Below, piece after piece: positions 20,016 through 29,590 of a stretch of DNA of 64,000 bases (positions are counted from its first letter, which is position 1; every line of letters starts with the position of its first letter). Both the position numbers and the translations under genes were made by a program. The stretch is from an uncultured Pelagibacteraceae bacterium (GTDB lineage: Bacteria > Pseudomonadota > Alphaproteobacteria > Pelagibacterales > Pelagibacteraceae), in NCBI GenBank assembly GCA_902591025.1, contig CACIZB010000002.1, positions 62,001 through 126,000 of the forward strand, given 5' to 3'. The notes under the pieces were generated by a model, which was given only the letters and a program-made list of their open reading frames with translations, was not told the DNA's origin and did no database searches.

Positions 20016-20666
20016 TTAAATTTTTTTTAAGATATAATTTAATGCTATACTTGATGCTTCAATAGGAATATGATGGTCGCAGTTTTTAATTAAATGAGTG
20101 TCTATTTCTATATTATTTCTTATAAAAAAATCTTTTGCTTCTAGTAAAAAATTAGGTGAAACAATTTGATCTGAATCACCGTGAACAAGTAAGGTACTAG
20201 TTGAAACTTTTTTTCTATTTTTTAAATCCTCTTGGTTAATTATTTTTCCTGAAAAACCAACTATACAATTGTATTTTTCCTCTGATACAAGTCCAATATT
20301 TATTGACATCATACATCCTTGGCTAAAGCCGGAAAGACAAATTTTATTTTTTTCTAAATTGAATTCTTTTTTGATTTCATTAATAAATAAATTAAGTTTT
20401 TTTTCAGCTTTTAAGGATTCTTGTAAAATATAATCTGTGTCATCTTTTGTTAAATCAAACCATTGAAAACCATTAGGATTAATTTCACATTTTTCTGGAG
20501 CATTTGGACATATAAAAACTGTATTCGGTAGATGTCTTTTCCAATTTAATGTCAGGATACTTATATCCTTTCCGTCTCCACCATACCCATGAAGTAGTAC
20601 AACTGCATTTAGTATTTTAGCATTATTTAATGGTTTAACGATGATTGTATCTAGACAAAATGTCAT
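20016..20666 (-). CDS. Phospholipase/carboxylesterase-type alpha/beta hydrolase
   Basis: GFSQGCMMSI nucleophile elbow, VHGDSDQIV, DHHIP. Confidence 0.85.
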   Translation of the reverse strand: MTFCLDTIIVKPLNNAKILNAVVLLHGYGGDGKDISILTLNWKRHLPNTVFICPNAPEKCEINPNGFQWFDLTKDDTDYILQESLKAEKKLNLFINEIKKEFNLEKNKICLSGFSQGCMMSINIGLVSEEKYNCIVGFSGKIINQEDLKNRKKVSTSTLLVHGDSDQIVSPNFLLEAKDFFIRNNIEIDTHLIKNCDHHIPIEASSIALNYILKKI

Positions 20667-20715
20667 ATAAAATTATTTATGTTTTTTTATTTGAAAAACA
20701 TTCTACAATACAAAT

Positions 20716-20919
20716 ATGATTTCTGGAATATTTGTTAAATTACTTTCAATCGTTTTGTTATGTGCCGTAGGAGTAGTTTTAATACTTGGTATTGGTACTT
20801 TGTTCAAAGGTGGAGAAACAAGTAAAAAATATTCAAATAAGTTAATGCAGTTAAGAGTTCTACTTCAATTTATTGCAATCATAGCTTTAGTGGGTTTTGC
20901 TTATTTTTTTAAAAATTAG
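20716..20919 (+). CDS. HIG1-domain small membrane protein
   Basis: 67 aa, two TM helices; SNKLMQLRVLLQFIAIIAL resembles the HIG1 core. Confidence 0.75.
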   Translation: MISGIFVKLLSIVLLCAVGVVLILGIGTLFKGGETSKKYSNKLMQLRVLLQFIAIIALVGFAYFFKN

Positions 20920-21425
20920 TTGTATCTACTAAGCCAATCTATAAATTTTTCATCATTAAAATCTATTGATCCAATAATTCTTGCAAATTCGAATCCATTT
21001 TTATTAAATAAAATTGTTGTAGGTATCCCTCTTAATCCAAATTTTTTAGCTAAAGTAATTTTAGAATCAAAATAAAATTCTAAGTTTTTAATTTCCAATT
21101 TTTTAAAAAAAGCCTTTGCTTTTTGATGATTTTCTTGTCCCACGTTAATTGGAAATATCTTTAAATTATCTAGATTTTTATTATTTTTTAATTTGTCTAA
21201 AGATGGCATTTCTTCTTTGCAAGGTAAACACCACGTTGCCCAGAAATTCAATAAAATCAAATTTCCATCATAATCCTTTAAATTTATAATATCATTTTTA
21301 ATGTCTAAAAACGTTAAACTATCATATCTTTTAGGTTCTTTATTAATTACAAGATTTTTGATGTCCATTGCTTCATTGGCAAAAGAGTTAGACATTAACA
21401 AAATAAATACTATTAATAATCTCAT
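20916..21425 (-). CDS. TlpA-type thioredoxin-like protein
   Basis: NFWATWCLPCKEEMPSL active site, RGIPTTILFNKNG; signal-like N-terminus. Confidence 0.9.
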   Translation of the reverse strand: MRLLIVFILLMSNSFANEAMDIKNLVINKEPKRYDSLTFLDIKNDIINLKDYDGNLILLNFWATWCLPCKEEMPSLDKLKNNKNLDNLKIFPINVGQENHQKAKAFFKKLEIKNLEFYFDSKITLAKKFGLRGIPTTILFNKNGFEFARIIGSIDFNDEKFIDWLSRYN

Positions 21426-21449
21426 ATTAAACAGTTATAACTAATTATC

Positions 21450-22841
21450 ATGTCAAAAAATAAAAACAACGAGACAATATGGGGGTCAAGAATAAAAAAA
21501 AATACTTCCACCCTTTTTAGAAAAGTAGGAAATTCTATTGATATAGATAAAAGACTTTATAAAGAGGACATTGCAGGATCTATAGCGCACGTAGAAATGT
21601 TGTTTAAACAGAAAATAATTTCTTTCAAAATAAAAAATAAGATCATTTATGGCCTCAATAAAATAGAAAAAGAAATCAAGAATAAAAAATTTGAATTTCA
21701 AAAAAAATATGAGGATATTCACATAAATATAGAAAAAAGACTTTTTCAAATTATTGGAGAAGAGGCAGGTTATATTCACACTGCTAGATCAAGGAATGAT
21801 CAAGTAATAACTGATTTTAAAATGTGGATTAAATCAGCAACTAAAGAAATAAATAATAATTTAGATAGGTTGATTAAAAGTATAATTAAACTAGCTGAAA
21901 AAAATATTTATACTATTATGCCTGGTTTTACTCATCTCAAAAATGCTCAGGCTATTTCATTTGCACATTATTTAATGGCACATGTTGAAATGTTTAATAG
22001 AGATAAAAAAAAGTTTAATAGTAATCTAGATAATCTAAATGAAAATCCATTAGGAGTAGCAGCTTTAACTGGAACTTCTTTTAATATAGATAGAAATTAT
22101 ACCTCAAAAAAACTTGGTTTTAAAAAACCAACAAATAATTCTATAGATACAGTTTCTGATAGAGACTTTGTTTTGGATTTTTTATACGCTGTATCAGTTT
22201 GTTCAATGCATATTTCTAGAATTGCAGAGGACTTTATCATTTGGAATTCAGATGCTTTTAATTTGATAAATTTATCAGATAAAGTAGTGACAGGTTCATC
22301 AATAATGCCTCAAAAAAAAAATCCAGATTTATTAGAGTACTTAAGAGGAAAGTCTGGAAACAGTTATGGAAATTTACTTTCTATGCTCACAATTTTAAAA
22401 GGATTGCCTCTCTCATATTTTAAAGACCTTCAAGATGACAAGGAAATTGTTTTTAAATCAAATGACACTCTAATAGACTCTATAAAAATATTAGATGAAA
22501 TATTAAAAAATTTGAGTCCAAATAAGAAAAGAATGTTAGAACTTGCAAAATCTGGCTACATAACTGCTACTGATTTAGCAGATTATCTTGTAAAAAATCA
22601 TTCAATGTCTTTTAGAGAAGCTTATCAAAAGACAGCTGTTATTGTTAATTTTGCAGAAAATAAAAAAAAGAAACTCAATGAATTAAGCTTAGACGAATTA
22701 AAAAAAATTGAACCAAAGTTAAATAACAATGTTTTAAAAGTATTTAATTTAGAGAATTCTGTGAATTCAAAAAAATCTTACGGAGGAACATCTTTTGATA
22801 ATATAAAAAAGATGATAATGAAATATAAAAAACAAAAATGA
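21450..22841 (+). CDS. argH: Argininosuccinate lyase
   Basis: TARSRNDQVITDFKMW, GSSIMPQKKNPD signature. Confidence 0.97.
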   Translation: MSKNKNNETIWGSRIKKNTSTLFRKVGNSIDIDKRLYKEDIAGSIAHVEMLFKQKIISFKIKNKIIYGLNKIEKEIKNKKFEFQKKYEDIHINIEKRLFQIIGEEAGYIHTARSRNDQVITDFKMWIKSATKEINNNLDRLIKSIIKLAEKNIYTIMPGFTHLKNAQAISFAHYLMAHVEMFNRDKKKFNSNLDNLNENPLGVAALTGTSFNIDRNYTSKKLGFKKPTNNSIDTVSDRDFVLDFLYAVSVCSMHISRIAEDFIIWNSDAFNLINLSDKVVTGSSIMPQKKNPDLLEYLRGKSGNSYGNLLSMLTILKGLPLSYFKDLQDDKEIVFKSNDTLIDSIKILDEILKNLSPNKKRMLELAKSGYITATDLADYLVKNHSMSFREAYQKTAVIVNFAENKKKKLNELSLDELKKIEPKLNNNVLKVFNLENSVNSKKSYGGTSFDNIKKMIMKYKKQK

Positions 22842-22966
22842 TTAAAAAAATATTTTTAATTTTATTTATACTTTGTGCTGCAGTTTCTTGTGGAAAAAAA
22901 GGGGATCCCCAATATAAAGAACCAGAGAAAAAGACTAAACTTCCAAATATCATCTTTAAAATTTAA
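22838..22966 (+). CDS. lptM: LptM/YifL-like small lipoprotein (42 aa)
   Basis: MIKKIFLILFILCAAVSCGKKGDPQYKEPEKKTKLPNIIFKI*; lipobox plus CGKKGDP motif; overlapping stop/start with both argH and lysA; canonical argH-lptM-lysA synteny. Confidence 0.85.
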   Translation: MIKKIFLILFILCAAVSCGKKGDPQYKEPEKKTKLPNIIFKI

Positions 22967-24180
22967 TGAAATACATCGATAAAAAATTAACAATTGAAAA
23001 TACAAAAATACAAAATATTGCATATAAATTTGGTACACCTGTATATTGCTACTCTTTTAGTCAACTAAAACAAAATATAATTAATTTCAAAAGAAGCTTT
23101 CAGTCTTTTTCACCGATAATATGTTTTTCGATAAAATCAAATAGTAATTTAAATTTACTGAGAGAAATAGGAAAATTAGGTTTAGGTGCAGATGTAGTAT
23201 CAATGGGTGAATTAATGCTTGCTGTCAAAGCTGGTATTAAGCCAAAAAAAATTGTTTTTTCTGGAGTAGGAAAAACCTCAAATGAAATAAGTTATGCTAT
23301 AGATCGAAAAATCTTATTAATTAATGCCGAATCAATTAGTGAAATAAAAGAAATTGAAAGAATTGCTAAATCTAAAAAAAGAAAAGTGAAAATTGGTATA
23401 AGGTTAAATCCCAATACTGATGCTAATACTTTAAACCAAATTTCAACAGGAAAGAAAGATGATAAATTTGGAGTAAATAAAAAATCTTTTATAAAAGTTA
23501 TTGAATATTGTAAAGATTCTAAAAATCTTGAACTTGAGTGTTTGAGTGTTCATATAGGAAGTCAAATTTTAGATTATAGGCCTTACGAAAAAATGTTAAA
23601 GGTAGTTGATAATATTATAAAAAAAATAGATTTTAAATTTAAATATATTGATCTTGGTGGTGGCATGGGAATCCCTTACAATAAAAATAGTAAAAAACTT
23701 AATTACACAAAATATAATTCTATCATTAAAAAATTTTTAAAAAAAAATAAATCAAAAATCATATTTGAGCCTGGAAGGTCAATAATAGGTAATGCTGGTA
23801 TATTAATTTCTAAAGTTATTTATATCAAAAATAGCGAAAGAAAGTGTTTTATCATTTTAGATGCTGGAATGAATGATTTAATGAGACCAGCTCTATATGG
23901 AGCAAATCATAGAATATTACCATCAATTAAAAATTCAAAAATGTCAAAAAAAATTTACGAATTTGTTGGACCAATATGTGAAAGCACAGATAAATTTTCA
24001 ACTTTAACAAAATTTCAAGAACTTAAAGAAAAAGATTTTATTGCTATATGTGATACTGGTGCATATGGAATGTCACTAAGCTCAAATTATAATATAAGAC
24101 CTAAAGTAACAGAATTATTAATAAAAAAATCAAAAATTAAAGTAATTAGAAAAAGGCAAAAGTACAAAGACTTAATTTAA
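22966..24180 (+). CDS. lysA: Diaminopimelate decarboxylase
   Basis: FSIKSNSNLNLLREIGKLGLGADVVSMGEL PLP site; GGGMGIPY; EPGRSIIGNAG. Confidence 0.97.
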   Translation: MKYIDKKLTIENTKIQNIAYKFGTPVYCYSFSQLKQNIINFKRSFQSFSPIICFSIKSNSNLNLLREIGKLGLGADVVSMGELMLAVKAGIKPKKIVFSGVGKTSNEISYAIDRKILLINAESISEIKEIERIAKSKKRKVKIGIRLNPNTDANTLNQISTGKKDDKFGVNKKSFIKVIEYCKDSKNLELECLSVHIGSQILDYRPYEKMLKVVDNIIKKIDFKFKYIDLGGGMGIPYNKNSKKLNYTKYNSIIKKFLKKNKSKIIFEPGRSIIGNAGILISKVIYIKNSERKCFIILDAGMNDLMRPALYGANHRILPSIKNSKMSKKIYEFVGPICESTDKFSTLTKFQELKEKDFIAICDTGAYGMSLSSNYNIRPKVTELLIKKSKIKVIRKRQKYKDLI

Positions 24181-24183
24181 CTT

Positions 24184-24894
24184 TTGATTGAAATGATTAG
24201 AAATTTAGTATTTTCAATTTTCTTTTTTACAGGAGTTATAATTATTTCTTTGATATTTCTACCTACTCTTTTTTTTCCTCAAAAAATCGTTTTAATAGGA
24301 GGAAAACTAATGGGTAGTTGGGCTAGTTTTTGCTTAAAGTTTTTCTTATCAACAAAAATTATCATTAAAGGAAAAGAAAACATTATTCATAATGAAAAAT
24401 TTTTTATAGCATCGTCACATCAATCTATGTTTGAAACATTTTTCCTACAAACTATTTTCAATTCACCAGTTTTCATTCTCAAAAAAGAGCTTCTTTTAAT
24501 ACCAATCTTTGGTTGGTATCTTAAAAAGATTGGATCCATATCAGTTAAAAGAGATCAAATTTCAAAAGATAATTTAGGTTTCTTTGAAAATATAACAAAG
24601 ATTATTTCACAATCTGAAAGGCCTATAATTATTTTTCCACAAGGTACTAGAGTGCTACCGAATGAGAGACCCCAATTTAAAAAAGGAGCTTCGAGAATCT
24701 ACGAAGAATTAAAGATAAAATGCCAACCAATTGCTATTAACTCAGGTTATGTTTGGCCCAAGAAAGGTTTTAAACAAAGTGGAAGAACAATAACAGTATC
24801 AATTTTAAAGCCAATAAAAGTTGGTTATTCTAAAGAGGAATTTTTAAAACTTTTACAAAAAAATATTTATGCAGAATTAAGCTCTTTAAATTAG
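24184..24894 (+). CDS. plsC: 1-acyl-sn-glycerol-3-phosphate acyltransferase
   Basis: SSHQSMFETFF (HX4D-like) and FPQGTRVLP motifs. Confidence 0.88.
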   Translation: MIEMIRNLVFSIFFFTGVIIISLIFLPTLFFPQKIVLIGGKLMGSWASFCLKFFLSTKIIIKGKENIIHNEKFFIASSHQSMFETFFLQTIFNSPVFILKKELLLIPIFGWYLKKIGSISVKRDQISKDNLGFFENITKIISQSERPIIIFPQGTRVLPNERPQFKKGASRIYEELKIKCQPIAINSGYVWPKKGFKQSGRTITVSILKPIKVGYSKEEFLKLLQKNIYAELSSLN

Positions 24895-26003
24895 CCTTTC
24901 ATCGGCATCACAACAAAAATACTATCGAAATCGCCTGGATCTTTAATTAAAGCAGGTGAACCTGTGTCATTCAAAAATAATTCTATTTTTTCTCCATCAA
25001 GTTGTGAGGCTATATCTATTAAATATTTTGAATTAAAACTTATTTCTAAATCATGCTCAAATTTAACTGAAATAGTTTCTTTTCCATCTCCACTATTAGC
25101 GTTATTTACTGATAATTTTAAAGAATCTTTAGTGAGACTAAATTTAACTCCATCTTTTTTGTCTAAAGACACAGAAGCAACTCTGTCAACAGAACTTAAA
25201 AATAATTTTAAGTTTATCTCTAATTTTTTTTGATTATTCTTTGGTATTACTTGTATATAATTTGGAAACTTTCCATCTATTAATTTCGAAATTAAAATAC
25301 TTTTATTTAGTTCAAATTTTATTTTGGATTTAATATTTGATATTTTTACATCTCCATCATAATTTTCTAATAAAGAACATAGTTGAAAAATAGTTTTTTT
25401 TGGTAATATAATTGGTTCAAAATCAATTTTTTTTTCTAATCTTATTTTTGAGATAGACATTCGATGACTATCTGTAGCGACCGCAGTAAGATAATTTTTA
25501 TCTTCGTATTCTGTTTGGTGTAAGTATATTCCACTTAAATAATGTCTTGTTTCATCATTAGATATAGAAAATTTACACTTATTTAACAACTTCAAAAGAT
25601 GCTTAGATTTTATTAAAAATTCATTTTGATCAAAATTTTCATCTGTCAAAGGAAATTCTGTGGCACTGATACAATTAAGATTAAAAATAGACTTTTCAGA
25701 CTCTAAATGAAGTTTACTTACCTCAGTAAGAGTTAAATTAATTTTTTTTCCTGAGGAAAATTTTCTAATAATATCATACATAATAGATGAGGTTGTCGTC
25801 GTTTTTCCCTCTTCAAAAACTTCTATATCACTTAATCGATGTATAAAAATCAAGTCTAAGTCAGTCGCTGTAATTGTAAGACTAGAATTTTTTACATCTA
25901 ATAAAATATTTGATAAGATTGGTAACGTGCTTCTTTTTTCAATAACACCCTGACAATAATTGAGTGCTTGTTGTAAATCCTGTTGATTAGCGTTAAATTT
26001 CAT
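24891..26003 (-). CDS. dnaN: DNA polymerase III beta subunit (sliding clamp)
   Basis: 370 aa; LPILSNILLDVKNSSLTITATDLDL; C-terminal VVMPMKG. Confidence 0.97.
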   Translation of the reverse strand: MKFNANQQDLQQALNYCQGVIEKRSTLPILSNILLDVKNSSLTITATDLDLIFIHRLSDIEVFEEGKTTTTSSIMYDIIRKFSSGKKINLTLTEVSKLHLESEKSIFNLNCISATEFPLTDENFDQNEFLIKSKHLLKLLNKCKFSISNDETRHYLSGIYLHQTEYEDKNYLTAVATDSHRMSISKIRLEKKIDFEPIILPKKTIFQLCSLLENYDGDVKISNIKSKIKFELNKSILISKLIDGKFPNYIQVIPKNNQKKLEINLKLFLSSVDRVASVSLDKKDGVKFSLTKDSLKLSVNNANSGDGKETISVKFEHDLEISFNSKYLIDIASQLDGEKIELFLNDTGSPALIKDPGDFDSIFVVMPMKG

Positions 26004-27411
26004 TATGTTTATTATTATACAATATTTGGTTTTTTAATTTATTTATATTGTCGACCATATCTGGATCCTTTTCTTTCAATTTTTCGATGGTCCTCACTGA
26101 ATGTATTATTGTTGTATGATCTCTATTTGAAAATTCTCTTCCAATTTCAGGTAATGATTTAGAGGTTAATATTTTTGTTAAATAAATAGCTGTTTGTCTT
26201 GGTCTTACTAAATATCTTGATCTTCTAGAAGAAAGCATTTCATTTTTACTAATTTTAAAAAACTTGCAAACTATAGTTTGTATTAAATCTATTGTTACCT
26301 TGTTTTCAAACAAGTTTAACAAATCTTTTAAAATTATTTTTGTTTCAGATAGGTTTGGGTTCTTATTATAAATTCTTGAGAACGATACAACTCTATTTAG
26401 GGCACCAACTAACTCTCTGACACTATTGACTATTTCTCTGCTGATAAATTCCTGTATTTCCTCTGAAATTTTTACCTGACCAGAATATAAAACATTTAGC
26501 TCTTCAATTTTTTTTTTGATAATTTTTTTTCTTAATTCAGTATCTGGTTTTTGTATATCTACAACTAAACCACCAGAAAACCTGGACTTTATTCGTTCTT
26601 GAATTCTTGAAAGTTTATTTGGAGCCCTATCAGCTGTAACAATTATTTGGGAGCCTTTGTCTAATAATGCATTAAAAGTATGAAAAAACTCTTCCTGCAT
26701 TGCCTCCTTGCCATTCATAAACTGGATATCATCAATTAATAAAACATCTGTATTTCTGAAATATTCTTTAAACTTAACCATATCATTTGTCTTTATTGAT
26801 TTTACAAATTGATACATGAATCGTTCTGCTGAAATAAACATAACTTTATTTTCTTTTTTAAGCTCAAATCCAATAGAGTTAAGTAAGTGTGTTTTACCTA
26901 ATCCTACACCTCCATAAATATAAAGAGGGTTATAATGTGAAATATTTTCTGAAACTTTAAGTGAGGCTTCATAAGCAAGCTTATTGCTTGAGCTTGTTAT
27001 GAAATTATCAAATCTTCTATTAGGATCTATACGATTATACTGAAGATAAGAGTCTTTTATAAATGATACATTTTTACCCGTATCTCGGACTTTACTAGTT
27101 GTTTGGGCATCTATGTTTTTGATTTCTTGCTCTATGATTTTAAATTCAATTCTAATTATTTCTTTTTTATAACTTTTTACTGTTTGTAAAATTTGATCTA
27201 AATATCTTGAAGTTATCCAGTCACGAATAAATCTTGTTGGTACTGACAGTAAAATATAATTGTTAAATTCATCTATAAAACTAATTTTTCTTAACCAACT
27301 TTCATAAACTTCTAAACCCAACTTATTCTTCATTTCAATCTGAATTAAATTCCAATCGAACTTTTGAGGTTTTAAGTTATTAAATTTGTTATTTTTATTA
27401 GTATTGCTCAT
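25993..27411 (-). CDS. dnaA: Chromosomal replication initiator
   Basis: NPLYIYGGVGLGKTHLLNSIG, DVLLIDDIQF, RDHTTIIHSVRTIEKL. Confidence 0.98.
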   Translation of the reverse strand: MSNTNKNNKFNNLKPQKFDWNLIQIEMKNKLGLEVYESWLRKISFIDEFNNYILLSVPTRFIRDWITSRYLDQILQTVKSYKKEIIRIEFKIIEQEIKNIDAQTTSKVRDTGKNVSFIKDSYLQYNRIDPNRRFDNFITSSSNKLAYEASLKVSENISHYNPLYIYGGVGLGKTHLLNSIGFELKKENKVMFISAERFMYQFVKSIKTNDMVKFKEYFRNTDVLLIDDIQFMNGKEAMQEEFFHTFNALLDKGSQIIVTADRAPNKLSRIQERIKSRFSGGLVVDIQKPDTELRKKIIKKKIEELNVLYSGQVKISEEIQEFISREIVNSVRELVGALNRVVSFSRIYNKNPNLSETKIILKDLLNLFENKVTIDLIQTIVCKFFKISKNEMLSSRRSRYLVRPRQTAIYLTKILTSKSLPEIGREFSNRDHTTIIHSVRTIEKLKEKDPDMVDNINKLKNQILYNNKHNEI

Positions 27412-27481
27412 ATTTGTGGGGAACTTCAGTTAAAACCTCTTAACAAAGTTTTTGCAACAAATAATTTTGAGAATTAAAAAA

Positions 27482-27570
27482 AAAATAAAATCTACGATTG
27501 TGTCAAAACTTTTATTTGAAACTGTGCTTTTATAAAAAAATTATTTAAAAAAAAATGAAATTTACGATTG
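27482..27570. repeat. Imperfect 19-nt direct repeat pair upstream of dnaA
   Basis: AAAATAAAATCTACGATTG (27482-27500) and AAAATGAAATTTACGATTG (27552-27570), 17/19 identical, offset 70 bp. Confidence 0.8.
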
Positions 27571-27606
27571 AAAACGATCTGGAAAAATAATTTACTAAGT
27601 CTAAAT

Positions 27607-27664
27607 ATTGTAAATTGAAAATTACAATTCATATATAAAGCGTATGCTTTGAGTTGAATCAACT
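27607..27664. repeat. Three tandem dyads in the dnaA-rpsT intergenic region
   Basis: ATTGTAA-N8-TTACAAT (27607-27628); AAAGCGTATGCTTT (27637-27650); AGTTGAATCAACT (27652-27664). Confidence 0.75.
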
Positions 27665-27681
27665 GCAGCAGGTATAAACAA

Positions 27682-27942
27682 TTATATAGAGGATATTTTT
27701 TTAGTAATTCGCGAAATGTTTCTTGCAGCGTTCTGTTTTTTTATGATGCCAGTTTTAGCAATCTTCATAAGTTCAGAATTCAACTTAGGTAAGAATTTTA
27801 ATGCTTCAGATTTCTTTTTTTCAACTAATAATAAGTTCATCTTTTTTAAAGCGTTCTTATACCTGCTTTTCCTCGCCTTATTAACAATTGTTTGTTTTGA
27901 TATTCTTCTAATTCTTTTGATTGCAGATTTAGTATTAGCCAT
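27682..27942 (-). CDS. rpsT: 30S ribosomal protein S20
   Basis: MANTKSAIKRIRRISKQTIVNKARKSRYKNALKKM... Confidence 0.97.
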   Translation of the reverse strand: MANTKSAIKRIRRISKQTIVNKARKSRYKNALKKMNLLLVEKKKSEALKFLPKLNSELMKIAKTGIIKKQNAARNISRITKKISSI

Positions 27943-27992
27943 ATGCGCAGGGGTATAACTTGAGAATTAATATTGGTCAATCAAATAATCAT

Positions 27993-28856
27993 CTATTTTT
28001 GACAGTTGCTACAATAAAAAGTGGATCTATTGGAGATAACTTTTTTTTTAATTATCCCTTGGCATCTTAATCTTTTACAATTCAAACCATTTCTTCCATA
28101 AACATTAAATTTTTTTTGAAAATTACCTTTTTTACCTAATGTATTCTTAAAATCTCTTATACTGGATCCTCCTTTCTCAATTGCATCTCTAAGAACTTTT
28201 TGAGAATTTTTAATAATTTTTTTACAATCTTTTTCATTTAATGTTGCTCCCTTTTGCGTAGGTCTAATCTTACTTAGAAATAAAATTTCATTTGCATATA
28301 TATTTCCAATCCCCGAAACAAAATTTTGATCAAGTAAAAAGTTTTTAATATTTTTTTCTTTATTTCTTAATGATGAAGAGATATATTTTTTGTTAAATTT
28401 TCGATCAAAAGGCTCTGGGCCTAAGTTTAAAAATCTTTTTCTCAAAGAATTTTCATCCTTAAGTATCTGAAAAAAACCAAATCTTCTTGGATCATTATAA
28501 ACTAGTCTTAAATTCTTAAAGATAATTTCTACGTGATTATGTTTTTTTGGTAATGTAGGGGAGTTATAAAAACTTGTATTTGTCACTAAATTCTTTTTTC
28601 TTGAGTATAATAAATGGATAGTTCCCGACATTCCCAGATGAAGTAAACAAAAACTTTTATTAGATAATTTAAAAATAAGATATTTAGAAAATCTACTTAC
28701 CTCTAATATTTTTTGATACCTTAAAAAATTTTCAAAATTTAAGGGAATTTTAAACCTTAACCTCCTGTTTCTTACTATTACATTTTCAACCTTTTTTTGT
28801 CTAATTTTTTTATTTAGTGACTCTCGTACAATTTCTACTTCTGGTAATTCTGGCAT
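27993..28856 (-). CDS. mutM: Formamidopyrimidine-DNA glycosylase
   Basis: MPELPEVEIVRESL N-terminus and C-terminal zinc finger CKRLRCQGIIKKKVISNRSTFYCSNCQ. Confidence 0.97.
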   Translation of the reverse strand: MPELPEVEIVRESLNKKIRQKKVENVIVRNRRLRFKIPLNFENFLRYQKILEVSRFSKYLIFKLSNKSFCLLHLGMSGTIHLLYSRKKNLVTNTSFYNSPTLPKKHNHVEIIFKNLRLVYNDPRRFGFFQILKDENSLRKRFLNLGPEPFDRKFNKKYISSSLRNKEKNIKNFLLDQNFVSGIGNIYANEILFLSKIRPTQKGATLNEKDCKKIIKNSQKVLRDAIEKGGSSIRDFKNTLGKKGNFQKKFNVYGRNGLNCKRLRCQGIIKKKVISNRSTFYCSNCQK

Positions 28857-28885
28857 TTAATACTATATTCAATATATAATTTAAT

Positions 28886-29590
28886 ATGCAACAATATCTT
28901 CAAAATAAAAAAGGGCTGGTACAAAATGTCTTTGATAAAGTCTATAGTCAATATGATTTGATGAATGATTTTATGTCCTTAGGAATTCATAGGATTTGGA
29001 AAAAAAATCTTTTAAACATGATGAACCCTCATCATAATCAAAATTTAATTGATGTAGCTTGTGGAACAGGAGATATAGCAAAACTTTTTTTAAATCTCGT
29101 TAATAAATCTTCACATATAACTTGTGTAGATCCAAACAAAGGCATGATACAGAAAGGTAAAGAGAAATTAAAAGACTTTAGAAATTTAAAATGGCTTAAT
29201 GCATCAGCTGAAAATCTTCCAATAATAGACGATTGTTTTGATTTTTATACAATTAGTTTTGGGTTGAGAAATACAAAAAATTTAAATCGTGCTTTAAAAG
29301 AAGCTTACAGAGTGTTGAAACCAGGTGGACGTTATTTCTGTCTTGAGTTTTCGAAAATACAAAATTCAAGTCTTAATTTTCTTTATAAAAACTATTCAAA
29401 AATTATTCCCTCAATTGGTAAAATTATTGTCGGGGACTCAGAACCATATGATTATCTTATAAAAAGCATTGAAGAGTTTGTGAGTCAGGAGGAATTACTC
29501 GATTTATTAAAAAAGAATAATTTTAAAAAATGTTCTTATAGAAACTTATCTGGGGGAATAGTTTCAATACATAGTGGGTGGAAAATTTAA
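28886..29590 (+). CDS. ubiE: Demethylmenaquinone/ubiquinone C-methyltransferase
   Basis: VFDKVYSQYDLMNDFMSLGIHRIWK; LIDVACGTGDIAKLF; PGGRYFCLEFSK. Confidence 0.97.
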   Translation: MQQYLQNKKGLVQNVFDKVYSQYDLMNDFMSLGIHRIWKKNLLNMMNPHHNQNLIDVACGTGDIAKLFLNLVNKSSHITCVDPNKGMIQKGKEKLKDFRNLKWLNASAENLPIIDDCFDFYTISFGLRNTKNLNRALKEAYRVLKPGGRYFCLEFSKIQNSSLNFLYKNYSKIIPSIGKIIVGDSEPYDYLIKSIEEFVSQEELLDLLKKNNFKKCSYRNLSGGIVSIHSGWKI

